A DNA stretch of 64,000 bases, from contig NZ_JACHOU010000001.1 in assembly GCF_014206975.1 (NCBI RefSeq), forward strand, positions 496,001 through 560,000, given 5' to 3'. Under the pieces are notes generated by a model that did not search any database, had not been told where the DNA came from, and saw only the letters and a list, made by a program, of their open reading frames with translations. Positions 35,703-43,919 of the stretch are shown here, one piece after another; positions within the stretch are counted from its first letter, which is position 1, and each line of letters begins with the position of its first letter. This stretch comes from Aminobacter aganoensis. GTDB taxonomy: Bacteria; Pseudomonadota; Alphaproteobacteria; Rhizobiales; Rhizobiaceae. Made by a program: the position numbers and the translations under genes.

Positions 35703-36245
35703 TCAGAGGTCTTCGAGGTCGCGGCGGGCCTGCTTGAGGATTTCACGCGCCTTTTCAGCCTGCATCGCCGTCAGCGATCCGCTGCGCAGCCGGCTGAATA
35801 CGGCAAAGTTCAGCGCCTTGACCTCGTCGCCGAGGGCAACGCCGCTGACCTGCGTCGAGGTCTCGTCGATCTGGGCGTTGATCTTGGCAAGTTCCGCCGC
35901 GTTCTCCTCGAGATAGGCCTTGCCCTGCTCGGTGATCGAATAGAGCCGCTTGTTGCCGTTGGCGGCCGAGACCACAAGGTCCGCCTCCTCCAGCATCTGC
36001 AGCATCGGATAGATCGCGCCCGGGCTCGGGCTGTATGCACCTTGGAACTTGGCCTCTAGCGCCTTGATGATGTCGTAGCCGTGGCGCGGCTCCTCGGCGA
36101 TCAGGCCAAGCACGACCAGGCGCAGCGCGCCGGGATCGAACATGCGCGGTCCGCGTCCGCCGAAGGGGCCGCCACGATGACGACCGAAGGGACCGCCGCG
36201 GCCATGCCGGCCGCCGCCCCTGCCGCCATCATGCTGGCCCGACAT
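35703..36245 (-). CDS. PadR-family transcriptional regulator
   Basis: A protein of 180 residues. The first 35 residues are a Gly/Arg/His-rich low-complexity segment. A PadR winged helix follows (LVVLGLIAEEPRHGYDIIKAL in part, GAIYPMLQMLEEADLV), then a helical dimerisation domain. The ATG at 36245 has GGAG 9 nt upstream; a GTG at 36260 would add five residues. A PadR-type operator sits in its promoter, so autoregulation is expected. The inducer and other targets are unknown. Confidence 0.85.
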   Translation of the reverse strand: MSGQHDGGRGGGRHGRGGPFGRHRGGPFGGRGPRMFDPGALRLVVLGLIAEEPRHGYDIIKALEAKFQGAYSPSPGAIYPMLQMLEEADLVVSAANGNKRLYSITEQGKAYLEENAAELAKINAQIDETSTQVSGVALGDEVKALNFAVFSRLRSGSLTAMQAEKAREILKQARRDLEDL

Positions 36246-36330
36246 GGACCCATTCTCCACGGCAACGATGATTGAAATTCGGGTGGTTGAACATGTGAGT
36301 GCCTCTCCAGGATGTTTCCTTCATGTCGCT

Positions 36331-36355
36331 ATATCTATTAAAAGATATATCTTTT
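36331..36355. promoter_or_regulatory. PadR operator
   Basis: AAAAGATATATCTTTT (36340-36355) is a perfect 16-bp palindrome and overlaps ATATCT-N6-AGATAT (36331-36348). ATATCT/AGATAT arms are typical of PadR-family sites. It lies 86 nt upstream of the padR start. The remaining sequence between 36246 and 36539 shows no gene. Confidence 0.7.
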
Positions 36356-36539
36356 GCAAGATAGAACTTGTCGATTTTCTCGCGGCCTGCGATGGCGACT
36401 GCCCGAAAACGGCTCTCGCAAAGCGCCCCAAGCACCCCACGGAGGATTATTTTTCTTATTTACTTCAGATGCTTATGGAAAATTCGCGCCGCAATCGAAG
36501 CGGCCAGGGCGAGAGCGAAATCCAGCGCGCTTTTGCGGC

Positions 36540-36984
36540 CTACGCACCGACGACGATGTCCGCCAGGGTCTTACTGAAGTGCTCTTCCTGTCGCTCCAGC
36601 CATACATGGGCCGCCGACCAGTTGGCCGGATCCATCATCGCGACGGGATGATCATGCAGGTAGCAGAGCTTGTATTCGCCGCGCAGGCTGACGCCCAGCG
36701 CTTGCCCAAGGCCAGGTTCGAACGCCGACAGCCGGTTCAACGTTGTGGCAAAGCCCTCGCCGCGCTGACCGCGCACGAACAGCCCGACGCTTCGATTGGT
36801 CAGATAGAGCGAAACCACCAGATCGTCGGCAACGTGCCGCCAGCGCGAATACAGGCTGCCATGGCGTATCCTGGGATCGTTGCGCCGGGCGAGATAACTG
36901 TCCCAGAACGCCTTGATCTCGCGAGATGAAAGCGAACGCAGGCCGCCATGCGCGATCCCATTCGTCCATCTGCCGGTCGGCCAT
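36540..36984 (-). pseudogene. Hypothetical gene with apparent frameshift
   Basis: The C-terminal reading frame (stop at 36540) is coherent protein up to at least residue stretch SSREIKAFWDSYLARR near 36920, but the only in-frame start below that is a GTG at 36818, which would cut off about 35 plausible residues. A start with a ribosome site (GGAG, then ATG at 36984, MADRQMDEWDR) is in a different frame. A one-base frameshift near 36930-36950, real or from sequencing, would join them into about 148 residues. The family is not recognised. Confidence 0.5.
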
Positions 36985-37038
36985 CCGTCGTCTCCGAAGC
37001 GCCACCCGTTCGTTTTTGGGTGGACGCCTAGAGATCAC

Positions 37039-37075
37039 AAAAGAACGGCCGGCGAAAAGCCCTTTCCGCCGGCCG
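37039..37075 (-). terminator. Terminator of the VWA-protein gene
   Basis: Perfect 9-bp stem CGGCCGGCG/CGCCGGCCG (37046-37054 and 37067-37075), followed on the minus strand by GTTCTTTT. It lies 25 nt after the stop of the VWA gene. Confidence 0.8.
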
Positions 37076-37099
37076 GCCCACCTGCCCTTGCCTGTTGCC

Positions 37100-39130
37100 T
37101 TATTGCTTGCTGGCCTGGAGCGAAGATGCCAGCCGCACCAGCGACAGGAACTCCGCGCGATAGCCGAATGGATCGCTCCCGCGCGCCGCAGCGGCAATTT
37201 CGGCGATACGCGCATAGTCCATTGCGGCAAGCTGGTCGGTATCGCGCAGCTTTTGCCCGAAGGCCGCTACCGCCACCGAGAAGCGCTGGTCGGCACCTGC
37301 CGCATCGAAGCTCGAAACCTCGTTCGACTTCGTCACAGGGGTCGTGATCAGCTTGCTGACATCGCCGTCGGGCGCCTTGTAGCGGATCTTGACGAAGGCG
37401 TATTCGCCGGCATTCGCAACACCGTCCTTGCCGGTCGTGGCTTCGCCATAGCGCAGCGGATCGACTGTCTGCGCCGGGCTGCCCTTCGGCGTGATCTCGT
37501 AAATCGCCGTCACCGAATGCCCCGAACCGATCTCGCCGGCGTCGACGCGGTCGTTGTTGAAGTCTTCGCGGTTGAGCGCGCGCGTCTCGTATCCGATCAG
37601 GCGGTATTCCGAAACCGCACCGGGATTGAACTCGACCTGGATCTTCACGTCCTTGGCGATCGGAAACAGCGTCGACGATGCGTCCTGCACCAGCACCTTC
37701 TCGGCCTCGGCCAGCGTGTCGATGTAAGCCGCCGTGCCGTTGCCGTTCTGGGCGATGGTCTGCATCATCTGGTCGTTGAGATTGCCCCGGCCAAAGCCGA
37801 ATACCGACAGGAACACGCCCGACTTGCGTTTGTCCTCGATCAGCCGCTTGAGATCGTCATCGTCGCTCTGGCCGACATTGAAATCGCCATCGGTGGCCAG
37901 CATCACGCGGTTGACCCCGTCCTTGACGAAGGACTTCTGCGCCAGGCGGTAGGCCTCGCGGATGCCCGCCTCGCCCGCCGTCGAACCGCCTGGCGTCAAC
38001 GTATCGATCGCCTGCAGGATCTTTGCCCGGTCGGATACCTTTGTCGGTTCGAGCACGGTGCCCGCATCGCCCGCATAGGTGACGATGGAGACGGTATCGT
38101 CGGGCTGAAGCTTGCCTATCAAGAGGCGGAACGCCGAACGCAGCAGCGGCAGCTTGTCCGGCTCGTCCATCGAGCCCGACACGTCGATCAGGAACACCAG
38201 GTTCGCCTTGGGCTGCTCGGCGGGCTTGACGTCATAGCCCTTGATGGCGACGTGCATCAGCTTGGTGTGCTGGTTCCAGGGCGTCGGCATGACGCTGACG
38301 GTGGTGTTGAACGGCGTCGCCGCCGCATCGGGGCCCTTCCAGTCATACGGGAAATAATTGATCATTTCCTCGACACGCACCGTATCGGCTTGCGGCAGCA
38401 ACCCTTCCTTCAGCGAGCGGCGAACGAACGAATAGGATGCCGTGTCGACATCAATCGAGAAGGTTGAAACTGGATCTTCAAGGGCGGAGCGGACCGGATT
38501 GGTCTTGAACTTTTCCATGCGGTCGCGGTTTTCCGCCTGCGGCGGCATCGGCATGTCCGAAGGCGCGATCTGGGGCTGAGCCATCAAAGTCGGCATGCGG
38601 CTGGTCGCAATCGCAGCATCGGCCATTGGTGCAGGCGCGCTGCCGCCGACCGGTGCGGCCTCGTTCATGACGGCCTCTTCGGCCGCCGATTTCGCCTCAG
38701 GCTTCGCCGGCGCCGCTGCAAGAAGGTCGGTCGTAGCCTCCCGCCGTTCCGCGTCGGCTTTCTTGAGCGCGCTGGCAGGTGCTTCCTTCGAGCGCGTAAC
38801 CGGCGCCTGCGCGACCTCCTGCTCGGCGCCGAAATTGAACGGCGACCCTTCCATCAGGTAGAATGTGGCGTAGCCGGCGATCGGCAGGGCAACCAGACCG
38901 GCAAGGGCCGGCGCTGCAATCAGCTTCTTTTGCATGATGTCTCTCCAGAGCTTTCGTGCTCGTTCGGTGAGACGATGGGTCGTGGCCGATCCTTGGGTGG
39001 CGGCAGGATTTTTTTCGAGGTCGTAGGTTGCCATGGCGGCGGCAAGCGCGCGCGCCTTGGCGTCGGCACCAGGCGCCGGAGTCGGAATGTTGCGGAGCAT
39101 GTCGAGTTCGTTGTCGTCGACCATGGTCAC
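37100..39130 (-). CDS. Membrane-anchored VWA-domain protein (YfbK-like), possible anti-sigma
   Basis: A protein of 676 residues. Residues 1-69 are cytoplasmic in appearance, 70-92 form a single membrane segment, and the rest is periplasmic. An Ala/Pro-rich linker leads to a YfbK N-terminal domain, then a VWA domain with the metal-site motif DVSGSMDEPDK, then a DUF3520-type C-terminal domain. The start overlaps the stop of the sigma factor gene (ATGA at 39127-39130). This coupling and the short cytoplasmic head suggest that the head binds the sigma factor and the VWA part senses the envelope; this is inference. Confidence 0.85.
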   Translation of the reverse strand: MTMVDDNELDMLRNIPTPAPGADAKARALAAAMATYDLEKNPAATQGSATTHRLTERARKLWRDIMQKKLIAAPALAGLVALPIAGYATFYLMEGSPFNFGAEQEVAQAPVTRSKEAPASALKKADAERREATTDLLAAAPAKPEAKSAAEEAVMNEAAPVGGSAPAPMADAAIATSRMPTLMAQPQIAPSDMPMPPQAENRDRMEKFKTNPVRSALEDPVSTFSIDVDTASYSFVRRSLKEGLLPQADTVRVEEMINYFPYDWKGPDAAATPFNTTVSVMPTPWNQHTKLMHVAIKGYDVKPAEQPKANLVFLIDVSGSMDEPDKLPLLRSAFRLLIGKLQPDDTVSIVTYAGDAGTVLEPTKVSDRAKILQAIDTLTPGGSTAGEAGIREAYRLAQKSFVKDGVNRVMLATDGDFNVGQSDDDDLKRLIEDKRKSGVFLSVFGFGRGNLNDQMMQTIAQNGNGTAAYIDTLAEAEKVLVQDASSTLFPIAKDVKIQVEFNPGAVSEYRLIGYETRALNREDFNNDRVDAGEIGSGHSVTAIYEITPKGSPAQTVDPLRYGEATTGKDGVANAGEYAFVKIRYKAPDGDVSKLITTPVTKSNEVSSFDAAGADQRFSVAVAAFGQKLRDTDQLAAMDYARIAEIAAAARGSDPFGYRAEFLSLVRLASSLQASKQ

Positions 39131-39690
39131 TCTTCCCCGGCCGAGCGCATGAGCTGCTTCAGCCGTTTCTTCGCTTCATGGATGTGCCAGGACACCGTGG
39201 TTTCCGCGATCGCCATCGCTTCGGCGGCGGCACCATGTGACAGCCCCTCGCCGTAGACCAGCAGCACCGCATCTCGTTGCTTGTCCGGCAGCTGCCTGAC
39301 CGCTGCCCACAGCCTGTCGGCAGGGTCCTCGGCGACTGGCTCGATGTCGACCGCCACCAGCGCATGGGCACCATAGGCCGCGGTCTTGGCGGTTTCCCGC
39401 GCGGTCTTGCGCTGCATGTCGCGGGCGGCATTCAGCGTCATGGCGTAAAGCCAGGTCGTAAATGCACTGCCACCGCGATAGTCGCGAATGGCGCGGCCAA
39501 GCCGAACGCACACTTCCTGGGCGATGTCCTCGGCGTCGGTTCGGCTGCCGCACCAGCGCCAGGCGACGCGATGGACAAAGCCGTAGTGCCTCTCGACGAG
39601 TTCGCCGAAAGCCACCCTGTCGCCGCTGCGCGCTCGTCCGATCAGGTCGTTGTCGGAGGCTTCGCCTTCGTCCAGCATCATCGCCATCAT
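39127..39690 (-). CDS. ECF-type RNA polymerase sigma factor
   Basis: A protein of 187 residues with sigma region 2 (FGELVERHYGFVHRVAWRW, then DAEDIAQEVCVRL) and region 4 (LPDKQRDAVLLVYGEGLSHGAAAEAMAIAETTVSWHIHEAKKRLK in part). It is cotranscribed and coupled with the VWA membrane protein. The genes it controls are not known. Confidence 0.92.
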   Translation of the reverse strand: MMAMMLDEGEASDNDLIGRARSGDRVAFGELVERHYGFVHRVAWRWCGSRTDAEDIAQEVCVRLGRAIRDYRGGSAFTTWLYAMTLNAARDMQRKTARETAKTAAYGAHALVAVDIEPVAEDPADRLWAAVRQLPDKQRDAVLLVYGEGLSHGAAAEAMAIAETTVSWHIHEAKKRLKQLMRSAGEE

Positions 39691-39744
39691 TTGCCTGTTG
39701 GACGAAAGCTTTGGGGCAATCCTTGGGGTGGCGCGAGAATATTT

Positions 39745-40923
39745 CTAGGCGGCTTGTCCGGCGGCCCAGCCGGAAGACCAGGCCCACTGGAAATTGTAGC
39801 CGCCGAGCCAGCCGGTGACGTCGACGACCTCGCCGATGAAGTACAGCCCCGGCACCGACTTCACCTGCATGGTCTTCTGGTCGAGCGCATTGGTGTCGAC
39901 GCCGCCCAGCGTCACTTCCGCCGTGCGGTAGCCTTCCGAACCGGCCGGCTTGATGCGCCAGGCATTGACGGCAGCATCGACCGTCTTGATCTGGGCATCG
40001 TTCAAGTCGGCGAGATTGCCGTCAAGACCGGTGCGCTCGGCAATCGCCTGCGCCAGCTTCTTTGGCAGATGGGCGGCAAGGACGGTCTGAACCGCCTGCC
40101 GGCCATTGGCGCGCTTTGCCTCGCGCAGCAGGCCGGCGACGTCGGTTCCGGGCAGCATCGAGATCGCAATCTCGTCGCCCTCGCGCCAATAAGACGAGAT
40201 CTGCAGGATCGACGGCCCGCTGATGCCGCGATGGGTGAAGAGCATGGCTTCAGAAAAGCTGGTCTTGCCGCATCCGACGTCCGCATCGACGGCGATACCG
40301 GACAACGGCGCCAGTTTCACCAGCGTGTTGGCATCGAAGGTCAGCGGCACCAGCGCCGGCCGCGTTTCCACCACGGGCAAGCCGAATTGCGCCGCAAGCT
40401 CATAGCCCAAGCCGGTCGCGCCCATCTTGGGGATAGACTTGCCGCCGCAGGCGACGACGAGCGAACTGCAACCGACGCGACCGCCGGATAGGGCCAGTTC
40501 GAAGCCGCCGGCAGTCTTGCGAACGTCCTCGACCACGGTCGACAGGCGCAGTTCGACGCCGCTTTCCTGCATCTCCTCGACCAGCATGTCGATGATCTGC
40601 CGCGCAGAGCCGTCGCAGAACAGCTGCCCCAGCGTCTTTTCGTGATAGGCGACGCCATGGCGCTCGACGAGCGCAATGAAATGGCGCTGGGTGTAGCGGC
40701 TGAGCGCGGAGATGCAGAAATGCGGGTTCTGCGACAGGAAGTTTTTTGGGCTCGCATGGATGTTGGTGAAATTGCAGCGTCCGCCGCCTGAAATGCGGAT
40801 CTTTTCGCCGGGCGCTCGGGCATGGTCGAGGATCAGCACCGACCGGCCACGCTTGCCCGCCTCGAGCGCGCACATCATGCCCGCGGCGCCGGCGCCGATC
40901 ACCACGACATCAAAATATTGCAT
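39745..40923 (-). CDS. HI0933/YhiN-like FAD flavoprotein
   Basis: A protein of 392 residues. The FAD motif VVIGAGAAGMMCALEAGKRG and the family-specific RISGGGRCNFTN are at the N-terminus, and the C-terminus has GLYFIGEVVDVTGWLGGYN. The start at 40923 puts the Rossmann motif at residue 7; the longer frame to 41013 is not needed. The function of this widespread family is not firmly known; links to RNA modification or membrane redox have been proposed. Confidence 0.88.
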   Translation of the reverse strand: MQYFDVVVIGAGAAGMMCALEAGKRGRSVLILDHARAPGEKIRISGGGRCNFTNIHASPKNFLSQNPHFCISALSRYTQRHFIALVERHGVAYHEKTLGQLFCDGSARQIIDMLVEEMQESGVELRLSTVVEDVRKTAGGFELALSGGRVGCSSLVVACGGKSIPKMGATGLGYELAAQFGLPVVETRPALVPLTFDANTLVKLAPLSGIAVDADVGCGKTSFSEAMLFTHRGISGPSILQISSYWREGDEIAISMLPGTDVAGLLREAKRANGRQAVQTVLAAHLPKKLAQAIAERTGLDGNLADLNDAQIKTVDAAVNAWRIKPAGSEGYRTAEVTLGGVDTNALDQKTMQVKSVPGLYFIGEVVDVTGWLGGYNFQWAWSSGWAAGQAA

Positions 40924-41041
40924 TTCGGACTTTCCAGATCGATCGGCGCGCGACCCAAGCTGACCGCGAAGGCTATATTCCGTGCCTGATAGCCGAACCC
41001 GTCGGGATGGCAAAGTTGGAAGTTTGCGCGGGCCGCCTGGA

Positions 41042-42358
41042 TCAGCCCTGCTCGTCGATGCGGACGGTCCTTGCGCGCACGTGCAGCGTGCGGCCCGCGC
41101 CCAGCCCCATCGCTGCGGCGCCGAAGCCCAGCACGACGAACAGAATCGCCGAAGCCGAAAAGCTGCCGGTCCATCCGCGGATCAGGCCGACCAGCAGCGG
41201 CCCGACTGCCGCCAGCACATAACCGACGCCCTGCGCCATGCCGGAAAGGTGTGCCGCGATATGCGAATCCGGCGAGCGCAGCACGATCAGCGTCATCGCC
41301 GCCGCGATCAGCCCACCCTGGCCGATGCCTTGCAGGATCGCCCAGAACAACACGGTCGACGTCGGCGCAAACAGGATGCCCAGCAGCGCGACCACCGCCG
41401 CAACGACGAGCGCCACGTTAACCCCGCTCTGGTTCTTCCGGCGCACCGCAAAGGACGGCACGGCGAGGCAGGTGACGACCTGCGCCATCACCGATATCGA
41501 AACGATCGCACCGGCGGTCGTGGCGTCGAAGCCGCGCTCGCGCAGGATCGGCGCCAGCCAGCCGAAGACGCAGTAGGCGAGTGCCGACTGCAGTCCCATG
41601 AACAGCGTGACCTGCCAGGCCAGAAGGTCGCGCCACAAACCGACGACGCGATAACCGCTGTGGCTGGCCTGCTTGCCGGCAGCCAATGCCTGCGGCGCCC
41701 AGATCACCAGCACGATCAGCGCCGGCACAGACCAGGCGGCCAGTGCTCCCGACCACGACCCGGTGATCAGGTGCTCGATCGGCAACGTCAGGCCGGCAGC
41801 GGCAGCCGAGCCGGCACAAAGGGCCATGGTGTATAGCCCTGTCATCATCGCGGCCTTGCCGGCAAAGTCGCGCTTCACCAGTCCCGGCAGCAGTACGTTG
41901 CCGATGGCAATGGCACCACCAGCCATGAAGGTGGCAAGGAAAAGCAGCGGAACGGACCCGAACCAACGCAACCCGGTGCCGATTGCCAGCACGGCGAGCG
42001 CCCCGAGCAGCGTGCGTTCGGCCCCGTAACGCTGGGCCAATTTGGGTGCAAACGGCGCAAACAGCCCGAGGCACAGCACCGGCAACGTCGTCAGCAGGCT
42101 AGCACCGGTCGTCGAAAGCCCTGTTTCCTGCATCACTTCGGGCAACAGCACCGACAAGCTCGAAAACAGCGGCCTGAGATTGAAGGCGATCAGCACGAGG
42201 CTTGCACCGAGCACAATCTGGGCAGTGCGGCTGCGCAGCACAGGCGGTTGCGGCTTGGGCAGGCTGTCGATCTCGGCATCGACAAGCTGGTCGTCGAGGC
42301 CGTTGACGGTTTCGATGCACGAATCTCGCAGGTCGCCGGAACGGAAATTCTGATTCAT
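41042..42358 (-). CDS. CynX/NimT-family MFS transporter
   Basis: A protein of 438 residues with about twelve membrane segments after a 40-residue cytoplasmic head. ARND/LRPLFSSLSVLLPEVMQETGL-type sequence in helix 1 fits the cyanate/nitroimidazole MFS branch. Its start overlaps the stop of the GntR regulator (ATGA at 42355-42358), so the two are coupled and the regulator probably responds to the transported compound. Confidence 0.85.
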   Translation of the reverse strand: MNQNFRSGDLRDSCIETVNGLDDQLVDAEIDSLPKPQPPVLRSRTAQIVLGASLVLIAFNLRPLFSSLSVLLPEVMQETGLSTTGASLLTTLPVLCLGLFAPFAPKLAQRYGAERTLLGALAVLAIGTGLRWFGSVPLLFLATFMAGGAIAIGNVLLPGLVKRDFAGKAAMMTGLYTMALCAGSAAAAGLTLPIEHLITGSWSGALAAWSVPALIVLVIWAPQALAAGKQASHSGYRVVGLWRDLLAWQVTLFMGLQSALAYCVFGWLAPILRERGFDATTAGAIVSISVMAQVVTCLAVPSFAVRRKNQSGVNVALVVAAVVALLGILFAPTSTVLFWAILQGIGQGGLIAAAMTLIVLRSPDSHIAAHLSGMAQGVGYVLAAVGPLLVGLIRGWTGSFSASAILFVVLGFGAAAMGLGAGRTLHVRARTVRIDEQG

Positions 42359-43032
42359 GGCGCAAGCAGCCTGTCGAGTTCCAGAAGCACCGGTGCGACG
42401 AAGTCGCGGATGGCGGCAGCCGCGCGATCCGGATCGCCCGACGCGACCGCGTCGACGATGGCCTCGTGCGCGGGACCGTCTGGTTCCGGCAAATCGCCGC
42501 CAAGCGTCGCTTGGATGGTCTCGGCGATGGCACCGGTGAAGAAATCGTAGAGTTCGATCATCGCCTTGTTGCCGGAGGCCTCGACCACGGATTTGTGGAA
42601 GGCGATGTCACGGCGGATGAAGGCCTCGTATCCTCCATCGACCTGGGTGCCCCTCTCCTCAAGCAGGCGCCGCATTTTCATGACGTCCGCCGGCGTATGG
42701 CGTAGCGCGGCAAGCCTCGCCGCCTCGACGTCCAGCGCCGTGCGCGCCTCCCATTGGTCGCGCAGTCCGGCGCGCTTCATCCGATGAAGTGCAGCCGAGG
42801 GGTCGACGGTCGAACGAACATAAGTGCCGGAGCCTTGCCGCGTCTCCAGGAGGCCTTGCGAGACCAGCGCCCTCACCGCTTCGCGCACCGTGCCACGGCT
42901 GACCGTCAGCAATTCGGCGAGCGCTGCTTCATTGGGGATACGCTCACCGACGCTCCAGCGTCCGCTCACGATTTCGCTGCGCAAGCTTTCGCCCGCACTG
43001 TCGGTCAGGTTGGTCCGGCTGGCCGGTTGCAT
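42355..43032 (-). CDS. GntR/FadR-family transcriptional regulator
   Basis: A protein of 225 residues. The N-terminal winged helix contains RIPNEAALAELLTVSRGTVREAVR in part, and a C-terminal FCD ligand domain follows with Asp/His metal ligands likely (AFIRRDIAFHKSVVEASGN). It is first in a two-gene operon with the MFS permease and has a near-perfect operator just upstream. It probably represses the operon until a carboxylate-type effector is present. Confidence 0.9.
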   Translation of the reverse strand: MQPASRTNLTDSAGESLRSEIVSGRWSVGERIPNEAALAELLTVSRGTVREAVRALVSQGLLETRQGSGTYVRSTVDPSAALHRMKRAGLRDQWEARTALDVEAARLAALRHTPADVMKMRRLLEERGTQVDGGYEAFIRRDIAFHKSVVEASGNKAMIELYDFFTGAIAETIQATLGGDLPEPDGPAHEAIVDAVASGDPDRAAAAIRDFVAPVLLELDRLLAP

Positions 43033-43036
43033 GGCA

Positions 43037-43079
43037 GAGCCTATTCATCAAATCATCGGATGACTAGATGAATAGGCTC
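43037..43079. promoter_or_regulatory. GntR operator with nested palindromes
   Basis: Perfect 13-bp arms GAGCCTATTCATC (43037-43049) and GATGAATAGGCTC (43067-43079) enclose a central TCATCGGATGA (43053-43063). It starts 5 nt upstream of the GntR start codon, so binding would block transcription or translation initiation. Confidence 0.8.
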
Positions 43080-43139
43080 GACAACCCTCTGGGTCAATTG
43101 GACAGGCTTACGGACGCGCTTGGACCAGACCGACCTTCC

Positions 43140-43823
43140 TCAGAAGCCGCCGAAGCTCCTCATGTGAAAGGCCTGAACCTGTCTGGGATATCTGAAGGCC
43201 AGGCCTTGCGGACAAGCGTTGCGGTCCAGACACCCACCGGTCCGGCACGGAACGCCCGTCGGTCCGCGCACATGCGCAAGGCACCCCCGATGGGCGAAAC
43301 CGGTCTCTGAATAGGCATCGACCGGACAGGACTTAAGGCAGGGTTTTCCGTCGCATAAGTCGCAAAGGTGAATCTGTTTCAGAGATTCTTGCTTGTCGAT
43401 CTCCGCATCGAACAGCAAGGCGCCGCGGTAGGCATGCCACAGCCCGTATTCGGGATGCATCAGTATGCCGAGCGGCGAAGGCTTCAGGCCCTCTGCACGC
43501 ATCGCCCATTGCTGGAACGGCAGATAGGGCTTGTCCGAAGGCGATACGGCGTGAGCACCGAACGCCCGTGCCACCTTGCCGATCGTCTCGCGCGACCAGC
43601 TGTCCAGAGGATTTTCAAGATCCTTTGGCTGCCGTTCGAGCCAGTTCCGGTAATGCGGCCAAGGCGCAGCGCCCGCCTGCCCCACCAGCAGCGCGGACCG
43701 AGCCGGTCTGCCTGCCGGTCCGGCCGGTGCGGCGTCGCCATCGCCGAACGCAAAACCGCCGCGCGGAATGAGACCATGCTCAGCCAGCGCGGTGGCGATG
43801 TCGTCAACCAGACGGGGTGACAA
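43140..43823 (-). CDS. Ferredoxin-like 4Fe-4S protein
   Basis: A protein of 227 residues with a Cys-rich C-terminal third (CDLCDGKPCLKSCPVDAY, then GCLAHVRGPTGVPC and CLDRNACP) that fits one or two iron-sulfur clusters, similar to the ferredoxin part of epoxyqueuosine reductase-like proteins. The only sensible start is TTG at 43823, with GAAAGGG 6 nt upstream and an in-frame stop just before. It lies near the MttB gene and could supply low-potential electrons to the corrinoid activator; this is a guess from position. Confidence 0.7.
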   Translation of the reverse strand: MSPRLVDDIATALAEHGLIPRGGFAFGDGDAAPAGPAGRPARSALLVGQAGAAPWPHYRNWLERQPKDLENPLDSWSRETIGKVARAFGAHAVSPSDKPYLPFQQWAMRAEGLKPSPLGILMHPEYGLWHAYRGALLFDAEIDKQESLKQIHLCDLCDGKPCLKSCPVDAYSETGFAHRGCLAHVRGPTGVPCRTGGCLDRNACPQGLAFRYPRQVQAFHMRSFGGF

Positions 43824-43919
43824 GCGTCACCCTTTCCGGTCCGGATCGGAGAACGCGCTCCGCCAGACTTCCTTGTGAATGATGCTGGCGACTTTAGCCC
43901 CGCCTGAAACGGGCTCCTT

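Noticed and set aside
36926-38467. A 513-codon plus-strand frame opposite the VWA gene
   Set aside because: Shadow frame; VWA and membrane features are on the minus strand, with a terminator in the right place.
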